64,000 nucleotides of DNA from Paenactinomyces guangxiensis (GTDB lineage Bacteria > Bacillota > Bacilli > Thermoactinomycetales > Thermoactinomycetaceae). Positions 16,991 to 26,001 of this stretch are shown here, one piece after another (the first letter of the stretch is position 1; each line of letters opens with the position of its first letter). The notes below the pieces were generated by a model, which was given only the letters and a program-made list of their open reading frames with translations, was not told where the DNA came from and made no database searches. The DNA is taken from positions 62,001-126,000 of the forward strand of contig NZ_JAECVR010000008.1 of assembly GCF_016055185.1 (NCBI RefSeq). Direction: 5' to 3'. The position numbers were made by a program, and so were the translations under genes.

Positions 16991-18088
16991 TTATAGAATA
17001 ATGCGGTTTTCTATCCATTTATCAATTTGTTCTTCATCTGCTCGCAGCCATTCTTGTAAAATTTCTCTTGTATGTTGTCCAACTTTTACCGGAGAGGGAG
17101 AGTCTTCGTCCCGGATCTTCTGTTTTCTCTCAAGAAAATGCGGATGCCATTCCCACTCTCCCGCTTCGATGACAGGTGTTAAACAACAGTCTGCTTTCAA
17201 GCCAAATTCAAGCCACTCTTCCCACGTCCTGCTTTGGAAAAGTTGGCAGAGCTCTAAATACACGGGATTTGAGTCTGTCTGCGGGGTCATCTGAGCCGGA
17301 ATCCATTGCGACCGGTCTACTGCATGGCAGAAATGAGTCCAGAACTTGGGTTCCAATGCCGCAAGAGCCACAGTACGTTCATCCTTTGTTCCATAGAGTC
17401 CGTAGGAAATCATTCCTCCAGCCAATAACACGGGGCCATGTTTGTTTCCGGTTTCATTATAAATAGCAGCATGAGTCCCCATCAGCCGAACCATTTCCTC
17501 CAGGATGGAAATGTCCAGATATCCCCCCCTCTTCTTGATTCCTCTTTGCACTAATGCAGCCAAAATCGTTTCAGAAGCGGAGATCCCTCCAACCATATCG
17601 GCAAGGAGAATGGTGGGATGAATAAGACTCCCTTTTTGGTCCCTCAACTGTGCGAGTGCTCCACTCAGAGCCATGAAGTTGAGATCATGGCTGGCTTGCC
17701 GGCTCATCAGGCCGTTTTGCCCATACCCGCTTAAGGAAGCATAGATGACAATCGGATTGACCCTGGATACCTCTTGATAGCTTAACCCCAACCGTTCCAT
17801 CACTCCGGGGCGGAAGCTTTCAATCAGGACATCGCAATGCCTGGCCAAGTTTAGGGCGATCTGTTTTCCTTCTTCCGTTTTCAAATTGAGTGCAATGCTT
17901 TTTTTGTTGCGATTATTCGCCAGATAAAGAAGTCCGACCCCGTCCTTCATCTCGCCCATATACCGGGCAGGTTCACCCTTCAAGGGCTCTATCTTGATCA
18001 CTTCAGCTCCCCGGTCCGCCAGCCTCATACTGGCAAAAGGACCGGGAAGAGTTTGTGTAAAATCGATGATGCGAACCCCTTCAAGCAT
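16991..18088 (-). CDS. CaiB/BaiF-type CoA-transferase (class III)
   Basis: 365 residues with the class III CoA-transferase pattern: N-terminal LEGVRIIDFTQTLPGPFASM, AEVIKIEP, NRNKKSIALNLKTEEGK, and the catalytic-Asp region around ASHDLNFMALSGAL. These enzymes move CoA between carboxylic acids. It follows the thiolase gene by 20 bases and is the last gene of a beta-oxidation-like unit, so activation of a fatty or branched acid by CoA transfer is plausible. The acid cannot be told from sequence; alpha-methylacyl-CoA racemases share this fold and remain an alternative. Confidence 0.9.
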   Translation of the reverse strand: MLEGVRIIDFTQTLPGPFASMRLADRGAEVIKIEPLKGEPARYMGEMKDGVGLLYLANNRNKKSIALNLKTEEGKQIALNLARHCDVLIESFRPGVMERLGLSYQEVSRVNPIVIYASLSGYGQNGLMSRQASHDLNFMALSGALAQLRDQKGSLIHPTILLADMVGGISASETILAALVQRGIKKRGGYLDISILEEMVRLMGTHAAIYNETGNKHGPVLLAGGMISYGLYGTKDERTVALAALEPKFWTHFCHAVDRSQWIPAQMTPQTDSNPVYLELCQLFQSRTWEEWLEFGLKADCCLTPVIEAGEWEWHPHFLERKQKIRDEDSPSPVKVGQHTREILQEWLRADEEQIDKWIENRIIL

Positions 18089-18108
18089 CGCTCTCCCCCT
18101 CCCGGTGA

Positions 18109-19257
18109 TTACAATCGCTCAATAATCGCAGCTGTAGACATCCCATATCCAATACAAATCGTAAGCAGACCATAACGGCCTTGAATGCGCTCCAGTTCAT
18201 GGAGCAGCGTGGTCATCAGCTTTGCTCCTGTGGCACCCAGAGGATGTCCGAGAGCAATCGCCCCGCCGTTGACATTTACCTTGCTCAAATCGGCATCCAA
18301 CTCTTTCTGCCATGCCAGTACAACCGGGGCAAACGCTTCATTAATCTCCACCCGATCCATCTCCTCCAGGGACAAACCAGCTTTTTGCAGAACTTTTTTT
18401 GTGGCCGGGATCACTCCGTCCAGCATCAAAGTAGGATCAGATCCTACCACCACTTGCTGTAAAATGCGTGCGCGGGGGCGAATTCCCAACGCTTCAGCCT
18501 TTTTCCTTTCCATCAGCAAAACCGCTGCCGCTCCGTCGCTCATCTGGCTTGAATTGCCCGCAGTGATCCGTCCGTTTTCCTTAAATACAGGTGGCAGAGC
18601 AGCCAGTTTGTCCAGGGAAGTATCAGATCTCGGACCTTCATCCCGGGTCACCAACATTTCGTTCCCGTCGCCATCGTGTCCGGTAAAGGGCATAACCTCC
18701 TGATCAAATCGTTGCTCTTGCAGCGCTAGCATTGCCCTGCGATGGCTTTCCAGCGAGTAGGCATCCATCTCCTCCCTTGTGATCCCGTACTTTTCAGCAA
18801 TCCGTTCGGCAGAAATTCCCTGATGCACAAATTCAAATTGTTGTTCCAATGCGGGCGGAATAGTGGAATCATCCCCATCACTGCCAATAGGAACCTGTGT
18901 CATACTTTCCACACCCGCACCAATCGCTATATCCATATCACCGGAGCGGATTTCCTGGCTGGCGAAATGGATTGCTTGCTGCCCCGAGCCACACATGCGG
19001 TTGATCTGCACGGCCGGAACCTCTACCGGAAATCCGGCACGAAGAGCGGACAACCGTCCGATGTTATATCCTTGTTCCCTGATGGGAGTCACACATCCCA
19101 TCACAATATCCTCTACTTCCTTTTTCTCAATGCCGGCCCGTCGCACCACTTCATCCAGAACTGCACTTGCCATCTCCACTGGATGAATCCGGCGGAAAAC
19201 CCCTTTTCTCTTACCAACCGCCGTCCGCACTGCACCTACAATCACTGCCTCACGCAT
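18109..19257 (-). CDS. Thiolase (acetyl-CoA C-acyltransferase)
   Basis: 382 residues. The acylated cysteine is in NRMCGSGQQAIHFA, the histidine in GHPLGATGAKL and the second cysteine in TICIGYGMSTAAI, all as in biosynthetic and degradative thiolases. Start ATG after GGAGGGGG. Located between an acyl-CoA dehydrogenase gene and a CoA-transferase gene on the same strand, with a FadR-like operator 143 bases upstream of its start, it most likely carries out the last step of fatty acid beta-oxidation. Hydratase and 3-hydroxyacyl-CoA dehydrogenase genes are not in this window. Confidence 0.93.
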   Translation of the reverse strand: MREAVIVGAVRTAVGKRKGVFRRIHPVEMASAVLDEVVRRAGIEKKEVEDIVMGCVTPIREQGYNIGRLSALRAGFPVEVPAVQINRMCGSGQQAIHFASQEIRSGDMDIAIGAGVESMTQVPIGSDGDDSTIPPALEQQFEFVHQGISAERIAEKYGITREEMDAYSLESHRRAMLALQEQRFDQEVMPFTGHDGDGNEMLVTRDEGPRSDTSLDKLAALPPVFKENGRITAGNSSQMSDGAAAVLLMERKKAEALGIRPRARILQQVVVGSDPTLMLDGVIPATKKVLQKAGLSLEEMDRVEINEAFAPVVLAWQKELDADLSKVNVNGGAIALGHPLGATGAKLMTTLLHELERIQGRYGLLTICIGYGMSTAAIIERL

Positions 19258-19399
19258 TCGATTTCCCCCTCCTCAATCATCGCCTGCCCTCATCATAAAA
19301 ACCTTTGCCTTTTTTCTCCCAAATGTCCGCTTCAACAAATTTATGCAATGCTTGCGGGGTTTGTATGATGAATAATTATCATTTGAGCTTCCTTTTTCT

Positions 19400-19417
19400 T
19401 GAGTGAACATTCATTCA
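19400..19417 (-). promoter_or_regulatory. FadR-like operator before the thiolase gene
   Basis: The minus strand reads TGAATGAATGTTCACTCA, an almost perfect inverted repeat (TGAATGA / TCACTCA around ATGT). It differs at two positions from the operator of the TetR-family FadR of Bacillus, TGAATGAMTANTCATTCA. A -10-like TGATAAT follows about 20 bases downstream. It suggests fatty-acyl-CoA-responsive repression of thiolase and CoA-transferase. Confidence 0.6.
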
Positions 19418-19429
19418 TAACTTGTGCGT

Positions 19430-20575
19430 TCATGCCATCAGGTGTTTGGCGATAATCCCTTTCATCACTTCGGTCGTTCCTGCATAGATACTTGTTACCA
19501 TGATATCCCGAAAACGCCGGGCAATCGGATACTCTTCGATATAGCCGTACCCGCCGTGAAGTTGCTGACACTTCGCTGCAGTCCGTTTGGCCATCTCTGT
19601 GATCCACCATTTGGCCATGGAAACCTTCTTCTCAATCGCTTTCCCTGCTATATGTTCTTCAATGGCAGAATCGACAAACGTTCTTCCCAATTGGATCTCA
19701 GTTGCCATTTCTGCCAATTGAAATTGTGTGTGTTGGAAACGGCTGAGCGGTTGGCCGAATGCTTGGCGCGTCTGCACGTACTCCAGTGTCATGCGAAACA
19801 TCTCCTCAGCTGCCACCTGTGCAGAGATCGCGACCACCAGTCTCTCTTGCTGCAGCTTTTGCATCAGATAAGTAAACCCTTTTCCTTCCTCCCCTAACAA
19901 GTTGCTTTTAGGAACACGGCAATCCTCAAAGAACAGCTCCGCCGTATCCTGGCAGTGCAAGCCGATTTTATCCAGTTTTTTCCCACGGGAAAAACCGGGG
20001 GCATTCTCTTCGACAACGAGCAAACTCACCCCTTTGTGTACAGGATTTGCATATGGATCTGTTTTGCAAGCCACTATCACCAGATCAGCATGAATCCCGT
20101 TGCTGATAAACGTTTTTTGCCCATTTAGAATGTAGTCATCCCCGTCAAGGACAGCGGTTGTTTGAATCGCCGCCAAATCGGACCCTGCACCCGGTTCTGT
20201 CATCGCGACGGCAGTAATGAGATCCCCGGTGATACATTTCGGGAGCCAGCGTTTTTTCTGCTCTTCCGTTCCATAACTTTGGATATAAGGGACGACAATA
20301 TCATTATGCAAACCAACTCCTAACAGCCCGGAAGCCACCCGTTCCAGCTCTTCGATCATCACCACCGAATAAACAAAATCAGCACTGAGGCCGCCATAAC
20401 GCACATGAACTCCGGGACAAAGATATCCGTTAGCCCCCAGTTTTCTCCAGAAGGCACGGGGAATCAAACGGTCTTTTTCCCACTGGTCGATAAACGGAGC
20501 CGCTTCTTTTTGCAGAAAGCGGCGAAACGATTGGCGAAAAATATGATGTTCCGGCTTTAAGTAACGGCTGCTCAC
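19430..20575 (-). CDS. Acyl-CoA dehydrogenase
   Basis: 381 residues from a GTG at 20575 preceded by GAGAGGG; the extension to 20623 has no binding site. FAD-binding motifs are VAMTEPGAGSDLA and TFISNG, and the C-terminal LHGGYGYIEEYPIARRFRD is typical. In the short- and medium-chain enzymes the base is the Glu of YEGT; here the sequence is YAGTTEV, so the base is probably the Glu before RLV near residue 245, as in the long-chain and isovaleryl types. First gene of the beta-oxidation unit. Chain-length preference is unknown. Confidence 0.92.
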   Translation of the reverse strand: MSSRYLKPEHHIFRQSFRRFLQKEAAPFIDQWEKDRLIPRAFWRKLGANGYLCPGVHVRYGGLSADFVYSVVMIEELERVASGLLGVGLHNDIVVPYIQSYGTEEQKKRWLPKCITGDLITAVAMTEPGAGSDLAAIQTTAVLDGDDYILNGQKTFISNGIHADLVIVACKTDPYANPVHKGVSLLVVEENAPGFSRGKKLDKIGLHCQDTAELFFEDCRVPKSNLLGEEGKGFTYLMQKLQQERLVVAISAQVAAEEMFRMTLEYVQTRQAFGQPLSRFQHTQFQLAEMATEIQLGRTFVDSAIEEHIAGKAIEKKVSMAKWWITEMAKRTAAKCQQLHGGYGYIEEYPIARRFRDIMVTSIYAGTTEVMKGIIAKHLMA

Positions 20576-20747
20576 AAAAGTTCCCTCTCCCATCATAGCG
20601 GTTAGAATGAGTAGGTAAGGCAAGTTATTTAAAATCTACATATTCCGAATTATTTTATTAAAACTTGTTTTACTTATTCACCAATACACCCCTATTTCCC
20701 TGCTGACTTCACCTCTTTCGTATAGAATGACTATTCCGATAAAATAA

Positions 20748-20776
20748 GAAACCCGCCATTCAATGGCGAGAGTTTC
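20748..20776 (-). terminator. Terminator of the YqjA-like gene
   Basis: Minus strand: GAAAC and CGCCAT pair with ATGGCG and GTTTC around TGA, with a small internal loop; TTATTTTA follows. It lies 9 bases after the stop codon. Confidence 0.75.
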
Positions 20777-20784
20777 AAGAGCAA

Positions 20785-21735
20785 TTAACTGACGTTTTTG
20801 TTCAAGTCCCTTTTAAGAATTAAATATCTTTTCATCTCGTTCACAAAGTAAAACAGAGCTGCCCGGGTTTCAAATTCCTGCCGATTAGCCGGAAGAGGAG
20901 ATTCCCGAAACTTTTTTCTCATTTCCTCCAGTTCTTCCAAATAAATATTGGCAGTGTTTCCAGGATGTATGGCCTGAGCAACCTGATCCAAAAAATCAGC
21001 GATCACCTGTCCCTGGCGGCAACGAACGTCCAACGACGATGCAATCGGCATAATTCGCTCCAGGATTTCAAACTGCCGTTCCCTCATCTCAAAATAATCA
21101 AGGTAGTTTGTCCCTCTATCATGGGGGTGATTTTCAATATCCCTCAAAGCAAGATCTTTTGCTTGTTTTAGCAATTCAGCCGTTTCAATGATTTCACTTC
21201 CATCCCAGTCACTTTCACCCGCGCGAAGGTAAATGGCTATTTCAGATATGATTTTTTTAAAGTTTTGTTCAATCTTCTGCCGGTACTCTTTCAATTCTTT
21301 TTCAACATTGGGCATGTAGAGATTAACTAGGAGAGCAAAACCGATCCCGATAAACATCAGAGCTAATTCATTCAAAATAAGAGAGAGATTGACTTGTTTG
21401 ACTGAATAGAAGTGAAACAGGAAGACCGTACTTGTAATAATCCCCTCTGTTACCTTTAAATAGACATCCAGGGGAATGAGAAACAGTAAAATGATTGCCA
21501 TCGTCCACGGATGGTATCCTAACAATTGAAAAAAAACCGCCCCGAGTAATATAGCAACGATACAGGCCAAAAGCCTTTCCCACGCACTTTGATAAGAACG
21601 TTTCTTCGTTGTCTTGATACACAAAATCGTGATAATTCCTGCTGAAGCATAGAACTGCAAACCCAGCCACTGGGCGACAGCAATAGACAACCCGGTTCCC
21701 ACCGCCGTTTTAATGGTTCGATACCCGATCCTCAT
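20785..21735 (-). CDS. yqjA: Aromatic acid exporter family membrane protein (YqjA-like, FUSC/ArAE)
   Basis: 316 residues. Four to five hydrophobic segments occupy residues 5-150 (VGTGLSIAVAQWLGL, ILLGAVFFQLL, AIILLFLIPLDV, LMFIGIGFALLVNLYMP), followed by a charged, helical cytoplasmic C-terminal domain of about 160 residues of the ArAE_1 type. Relatives include B. subtilis YqjA and the aromatic acid efflux proteins. Single gene with its own terminator, divergent from the methyltransferase gene. The transported compound is unknown. Confidence 0.8.
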   Translation of the reverse strand: MRIGYRTIKTAVGTGLSIAVAQWLGLQFYASAGIITILCIKTTKKRSYQSAWERLLACIVAILLGAVFFQLLGYHPWTMAIILLFLIPLDVYLKVTEGIITSTVFLFHFYSVKQVNLSLILNELALMFIGIGFALLVNLYMPNVEKELKEYRQKIEQNFKKIISEIAIYLRAGESDWDGSEIIETAELLKQAKDLALRDIENHPHDRGTNYLDYFEMRERQFEILERIMPIASSLDVRCRQGQVIADFLDQVAQAIHPGNTANIYLEELEEMRKKFRESPLPANRQEFETRAALFYFVNEMKRYLILKRDLNKNVS

Positions 21736-21994
21736 TTTTTTCCCTACTTTAAAATGCTTTATTTTTAAAATGGTTATATTAGATCATTTCTATGCTAACA
21801 CACCATTAATCATTGATAAATTTGCTTTCGTCATACAGATCCAGACACATCTGCTCGGACCGGAATTTTTTTCATCCAGCCACTGATATTCTGGGAAAAT
21901 ATGGACCGGATTAAAGTAATGCAAGCAGAAAAACTAAAAGCAAATGCAATTTTATCGTTGAAATAGATTGATTCTGTGAAAGCGAGAGTAAATT

Positions 21995-22576
21995 ATGGAA
22001 TTATCCCCCGGATTATATCACGGCTTTGTCCGTCCCCGATGGTTAACCAAAATATATATTCATGACATGATCCAGCGCCATTTCGATCTTACTGGCAAAG
22101 CAGTACTTGATTTTGGATCGGGAACCGGATCATGCAGCTGCATCTGCACGCCAAAACATTATTTGGGAATCGATCCTGATCCCAAGAGAGTGGCATATGC
22201 CAGACGGTTGTATCCTGATTACAATTTTGCTGTTTTAGAGGGGTCCAGCTTGCCCGCTTCAGATAAATCGTTCGATTATATTTTAATCGTTGCCGTTTTG
22301 CATCATATCCCGCCCGACACATTACCGGCTTATTTACAAGAATTTCATCGGGTACTGAAGCCAACCGGAAAAATCCTGGTCATGGAGCCGTGCTTTCTGA
22401 AAAATTCACTGTTTAACAACCGGTTTATGGCTTTTTTTGACAGAGGGAAATATATCCGGTACGAGTCCGGTTACAGAAGCATATTCACTAAACATCATTA
22501 TCGAATTGAAAAACTGAAAGAATTTAAGAAGATGTTATTTTATAACGAACTCTTTTTTATGGCCATTCCTGAGTAA
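21995..22576 (+). CDS. Class I SAM-dependent methyltransferase
   Basis: 193 residues. Motif I is VLDFGSGTGS, motif II GIDPDPKRV, and the later motifs are FDYILIVAVLHHIPPD and EFHRVLKPTGKILVMEP, a Methyltransf_11-type Rossmann fold. The cysteines in SGTGSCSCICTPK just after motif I are uncommon. The ribosome binding site (GCGAGAG) is weak. It stands alone between a divergent exporter gene and a broken phosphatase gene, so nothing points to its substrate (lipid, quinone or small molecule). Confidence 0.85.
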   Translation: MELSPGLYHGFVRPRWLTKIYIHDMIQRHFDLTGKAVLDFGSGTGSCSCICTPKHYLGIDPDPKRVAYARRLYPDYNFAVLEGSSLPASDKSFDYILIVAVLHHIPPDTLPAYLQEFHRVLKPTGKILVMEPCFLKNSLFNNRFMAFFDRGKYIRYESGYRSIFTKHHYRIEKLKEFKKMLFYNELFFMAIPE

Positions 22577-22873
22577 ATCATACATTAGGGGTGGTTTCAC
22601 TTTTGTTGTGTCCTATCAGTCAGCCGCTTGCAATCATTGCCAACAAAGAAGCCGTATATATGCGATTTCGAGAAGTATGCGGAGATTTCACCATGTGAAT
22701 GGTCTACATTGCATATTTAAGGAAGGGTTAAACAATTGGAATATCTTTCCAATGAAGCCATTCAGAGATTCACATTAAATGTTCTTTCCCCTAACGCGGG
22801 ACGTTTACTGTAATCTCCATAAGCATCCCTGTCAATTAACTCCTTCCTTCCGAAAACTTGAAAGCCATGTTTT

Positions 22874-23485
22874 TTATTTTTTGAAGTGAGTCGTATCTCC
22901 ATACAACTTGATCACAGGTTTACCGTTTCTCATTTCAATCAAACTTAAACTGGCTCCGTGAATAAATGGTTGATCCCATAAGTTTTTCATGGGCCTGCCT
23001 TCAAAATCGGTCAAAAGCAGTTTAGCACAACCGCATGGGAAACAATTAAAATATTCTGGTCCGGGTGTGTATCAACAATGCGGGAGAAAAAGGAAAGGGC
23101 CCGCTTTTTAACATCATAAAAGTTTTCTCCTTGCTTTGGTCTATACCGTTCGGGGTTTGCCCAAAATGTTTTAAATTGAACCGGATCAGATTTTTCAATG
23201 TCCGACTGAGAATGGCCTTCCCAGGAACCAAGATCTATTTCATACAAGTTTTCGCTCTTGAATAGGGGTATTTCACGATCTCCCCTGATGATTTCCGCAG
23301 TTTTAACAGCTCTTGGGCTGGGACTGGTGTAAATAGCGTTCAGATTTTCTTTCCTCAGCAAGATTGAAAGGGACTCCGCTTGTGCAAGACCTAAAGAGGT
23401 TAACGGTGAGTCCATCCTTCCCTGCATTTTTTTCAAACGGTTCCGTTTCCCCATGCCTGGTGAGAAATATTTTTGTCATTTCCAT
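22874..23485 (-). pseudogene. Histidine phosphatase (phosphoglycerate-mutase family), two frameshifts
   Basis: From an ATG after AAGGAGGAACC the sequence encodes MTKIFLTRHGETE with the family's RHGE phosphohistidine motif; then the frame breaks. The rest of the family (NRLKKMQGRMDSPLTSLG, YTSPSPRAVKTAEII, ILIVSHAVVL) is in the next frame. Supplying five bases (GGAAT) at the GGAACC near 23445 restores a Trp codon and the frame, as expected from loss of one copy of a GGAAT/GGAA repeat. A second break follows VVL near 23019, where one A appears missing; the tail LLLTDFEGRPMKNLWDQPF to DTTHFKK is then open to the TAA at 22874. Repaired length would be 205 residues, normal for the family. Sequencing error is an alternative. 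Confidence 0.8.
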
Positions 23486-23567
23486 GGTTCCTCCTTGGTG
23501 AGCCATTCTCTGCCAACGGTTACTTGAATCTCTTCCAGCTTATGTTCTCTTTTGAATAAAAACATAA

Positions 23568-23596
23568 TTGATATTATATTTCAATTAATTTAATCT
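23568..23596 (+). promoter_or_regulatory. Possible promoter of patB
   Basis: TTGATA, a 17-base spacer and TAATCT lie about 90 bases before the start; a second -10-like TATAAA follows. AT-rich surroundings make this a weak call. Confidence 0.35.
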
Positions 23597-23683
23597 AGTA
23601 TAAAGTTATAGATACAGAAAACAACAGGGTGATTGAACCGGTAACGGCTCTGTCTTTTGAAAATTTTACATGGAGGATATCTG

Positions 23684-24877
23684 ATGAGATACGAATTTGA
23701 CCGGATGATTGATCGTTACCAAACGGCTTCAGAAAAATGGGATGGAGCGGAAAAGATATTTGGTGAACAGAACCTCCTGCCGATGTGGGTGGCAGATATG
23801 GATTTCAGGTCGCCCGAGCCCGTAATTGAAGCGATGAAGCAGCGGGTTGAACATGGGGTTTTTGGCTATAATCTAAGGCCGGACTCTTATTATGAGGCGA
23901 TTAAGGACTGGATGGCGGTAAGGCATAATTGGACGATTCAGCAAGACTGGATCTGTTACAGCCCCGGAGTGATGCCGGCCATCAGCTTGATTATTTCCTA
24001 TTTTTCCGAACCCGGCGATTCAGTATTGATTGAGCCTCCGGTGTATCCCCCTTTTTCGCAGGTTGTCACCAGACACGGGCGCAAGCTGGTTACCAATCCG
24101 CTGCAATATGACAATGGGCGGTATCAGATCAATTTTGCCGACCTGAAAAGAAAGTTGGACAATGGTGTAAAAATCATGCTTCTTTGCAGTCCGCACAATC
24201 CGGTAGGGCGTGTCTGGACTAGGCAGGAGCTTACACAGTTGGGAGAGATGTGCCTGGAGAGAAATGTACTCGTCGTTGCTGACGAAATTCACGCCGACCT
24301 TGTTTATCAAGGGTCTTCGCATACGCCTTTTTCCTCCATATCAGAAGACTTCGCACAACAATCCATCGTGTGTACAGCCCCCACCAAAACGTTCAATTTG
24401 GCCGGGATACAAACGGCAAACATCATCATTCCCAATCCAAAATTACGGGAGAAGTTCAAGTTTGCGATTGAAAATTATTTTTTGCAGTTTAGTAACACGT
24501 ATGGAATGATCGCAACGGAGAGGGCATATAGAGACGGTGCTGAATGGCTGGATCAATGCCTGAAATATGTGGAGCAAAACCTCCGTTTCCTGACCGCTTA
24601 TGTAGAAAAACAGATTCCCGAAATAAAAGTGGTACATCCGGAAGGAACTTATCTGGCTTGGCTGGATTGCCGTGAGCTGGGTATGGATGCGAAGACCCTG
24701 GAACAGTTCATGCTGAAACAAGCCAACGTGGCATTAGTTGCCGGAGATACGTTTGGACATGAGGGGAAAGGGTTTATGCGGATGAATCTCGCTACCCCGC
24801 GTGTTTTGTTGGACGAGGGGCTTCAGAGAATAGGGAGGGCAATTAAAAGCTATAGAGAAAGTAAGGAGTCATTTTAA
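23684..24877 (+). CDS. patB: PatB/MalY-type PLP-dependent C-S lyase (cystathionine beta-lyase)
   Basis: 397 residues from the ATG after GGAGG (an ATG nine codons earlier has no binding site). Fold-type I aminotransferase family: N-terminal LLPMWVADMDFRSPEPVIEA, substrate/cofactor residues in SPHNPVGRVW and VVADEIHADLVY, the PLP lysine in TAPTKTFNLAG, and the carboxylate-binding Arg in FMRMNLATPR. MalY/PatB enzymes cleave cystathionine or other cysteine S-conjugates to pyruvate, ammonia and a thiol. No methionine pathway gene or S-box lies next to it, so it may serve thiol release or sulfur scavenging. Confidence 0.9.
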   Translation: MRYEFDRMIDRYQTASEKWDGAEKIFGEQNLLPMWVADMDFRSPEPVIEAMKQRVEHGVFGYNLRPDSYYEAIKDWMAVRHNWTIQQDWICYSPGVMPAISLIISYFSEPGDSVLIEPPVYPPFSQVVTRHGRKLVTNPLQYDNGRYQINFADLKRKLDNGVKIMLLCSPHNPVGRVWTRQELTQLGEMCLERNVLVVADEIHADLVYQGSSHTPFSSISEDFAQQSIVCTAPTKTFNLAGIQTANIIIPNPKLREKFKFAIENYFLQFSNTYGMIATERAYRDGAEWLDQCLKYVEQNLRFLTAYVEKQIPEIKVVHPEGTYLAWLDCRELGMDAKTLEQFMLKQANVALVAGDTFGHEGKGFMRMNLATPRVLLDEGLQRIGRAIKSYRESKESF

Positions 24878-24888
24878 CCTTCTAATAA

Positions 24889-24916
24889 GGGAACAAAGCG
24901 GACCCACTTTGTTCCC
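24889..24916. terminator. Shared terminator of patB and the ROK kinase gene
   Basis: GGGAACAAAG and CTTTGTTCCC form a perfect 10-bp stem around an 8-base loop, midway between two convergent genes. T-tracts are poor on both sides, so it is called from symmetry and position. Confidence 0.6.
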
Positions 24917-24926
24917 TGTCATCCAT

Positions 24927-25844
24927 TTAATTTTCTTTCAATTTTGATCCTCTGACATCAGCCAAAAAGAGGGCGGATGCTCCAATCAGTCCTGTATCCT
25001 GCTGCAAACCGGCGGGTACAATCTCTGTCTCCCTGCCAAACTGGCTGCTGGCATGCTGGCGCACCACATGGCGAACCGCGTTAAACAGAGGCTCGCCTAC
25101 CTGGGAAACACCACCGCCGATCACGATTTTCTCCGGTTCGCAAAAATGAATAAGATTGGTACAGAATCTTCCCAGATACTGAAACGTTTCTTCAATCAAC
25201 GGTACGATGACGGAATCGCCCAGGGCGTAAAGCTGAAACACTTCTTGCGTGGTCAGCTGTTTATTCATTAAGGCGGATGCTCTTTTGGCAATGGCTGTTC
25301 CTGAAGCCAACTCTTCAATCGTCTGCCCGTCGGGAGTCATGGTTGTAAAGCCGACTTCTCCCGCGTTTCCACGTTTTCCCCAGACCACATCTCCGTTGAA
25401 AAAGAGTCCCCCTCCAACTCCGGTACTAATCGTCAGATAAATAAAATTCTCATTTTCCTGAGCCGCTCCTACCCATTTTTCAGCCAGAGTTGCCACATTG
25501 GCATCGTTTTCAAATAAAACAGGAATTTGAACACGTTCTGCAAAAAACTTTCTGATCGGAAAGCCGTTCCATTTCGGCAAGTTGGGAGGACAAACGATGG
25601 TTCCGTTCACCCGGTCAATCGGCCCCGGAGCGCCTATACCTAATCCGGCGATCTCCCCTGCAGAGACCCCTGACTGTTGAATGATCTCCGCTGCCACCTG
25701 ATAAATTTGTTCACATACCTGATAGGGAGATTTGTCTATATTTGTTTGTAATACTTGTTTTTCCTTTACCTGCCCTTGCTTGTCTACCATCCCGATCGCG
25801 ATTTTTGTACCGCCGATATCTACTCCGATTGCATAGGATCCCAT
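24927..25844 (-). CDS. ROK-family sugar kinase (glucokinase-like) without the zinc-binding cysteine motif
   Basis: 305 residues. Phosphate-binding motif GVDIGGTKIAIGMVD, substrate Asp in FENDANVATLAEKWVGAA, and ISTGVGGGLFFNGDV mark a ROK kinase. Where most ROK kinases have HxxxxxxxxxCxCGxxGCxE, this protein reads GFTTMTPDGQTIEELASGTA, i.e. no zinc cysteines at all. Start ATG after AAGGTG. Single gene; a role as glucokinase or N-acetylhexosamine kinase is possible. An inactive regulatory role is unlikely because the catalytic Asp and ATP-site glycines are intact. Confidence 0.85.
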   Translation of the reverse strand: MGSYAIGVDIGGTKIAIGMVDKQGQVKEKQVLQTNIDKSPYQVCEQIYQVAAEIIQQSGVSAGEIAGLGIGAPGPIDRVNGTIVCPPNLPKWNGFPIRKFFAERVQIPVLFENDANVATLAEKWVGAAQENENFIYLTISTGVGGGLFFNGDVVWGKRGNAGEVGFTTMTPDGQTIEELASGTAIAKRASALMNKQLTTQEVFQLYALGDSVIVPLIEETFQYLGRFCTNLIHFCEPEKIVIGGGVSQVGEPLFNAVRHVVRQHASSQFGRETEIVPAGLQQDTGLIGASALFLADVRGSKLKEN

Positions 25845-26001
25845 CTCTGCTCACACCTTATTTTTGTCTGAATGTTACTCTTTAATCATAAAACCTCTGC
25901 CTGGGAAGTTTGTCAACCATTGCGCTTATGCCGAATGCACAAATATAATATCCTGGCAATGAATGATTAATTCTCTTAAAAAGAAAAAAGGGGTTGAAAA
26001 A

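Noticed and set aside
22604-22699. 31-codon frame starting TTG behind GGGGTGG in the gap after the methyltransferase gene
   Set aside because: No recognisable family, weak composition and no terminator; the 297-base gap 22577-22873 otherwise shows nothing.
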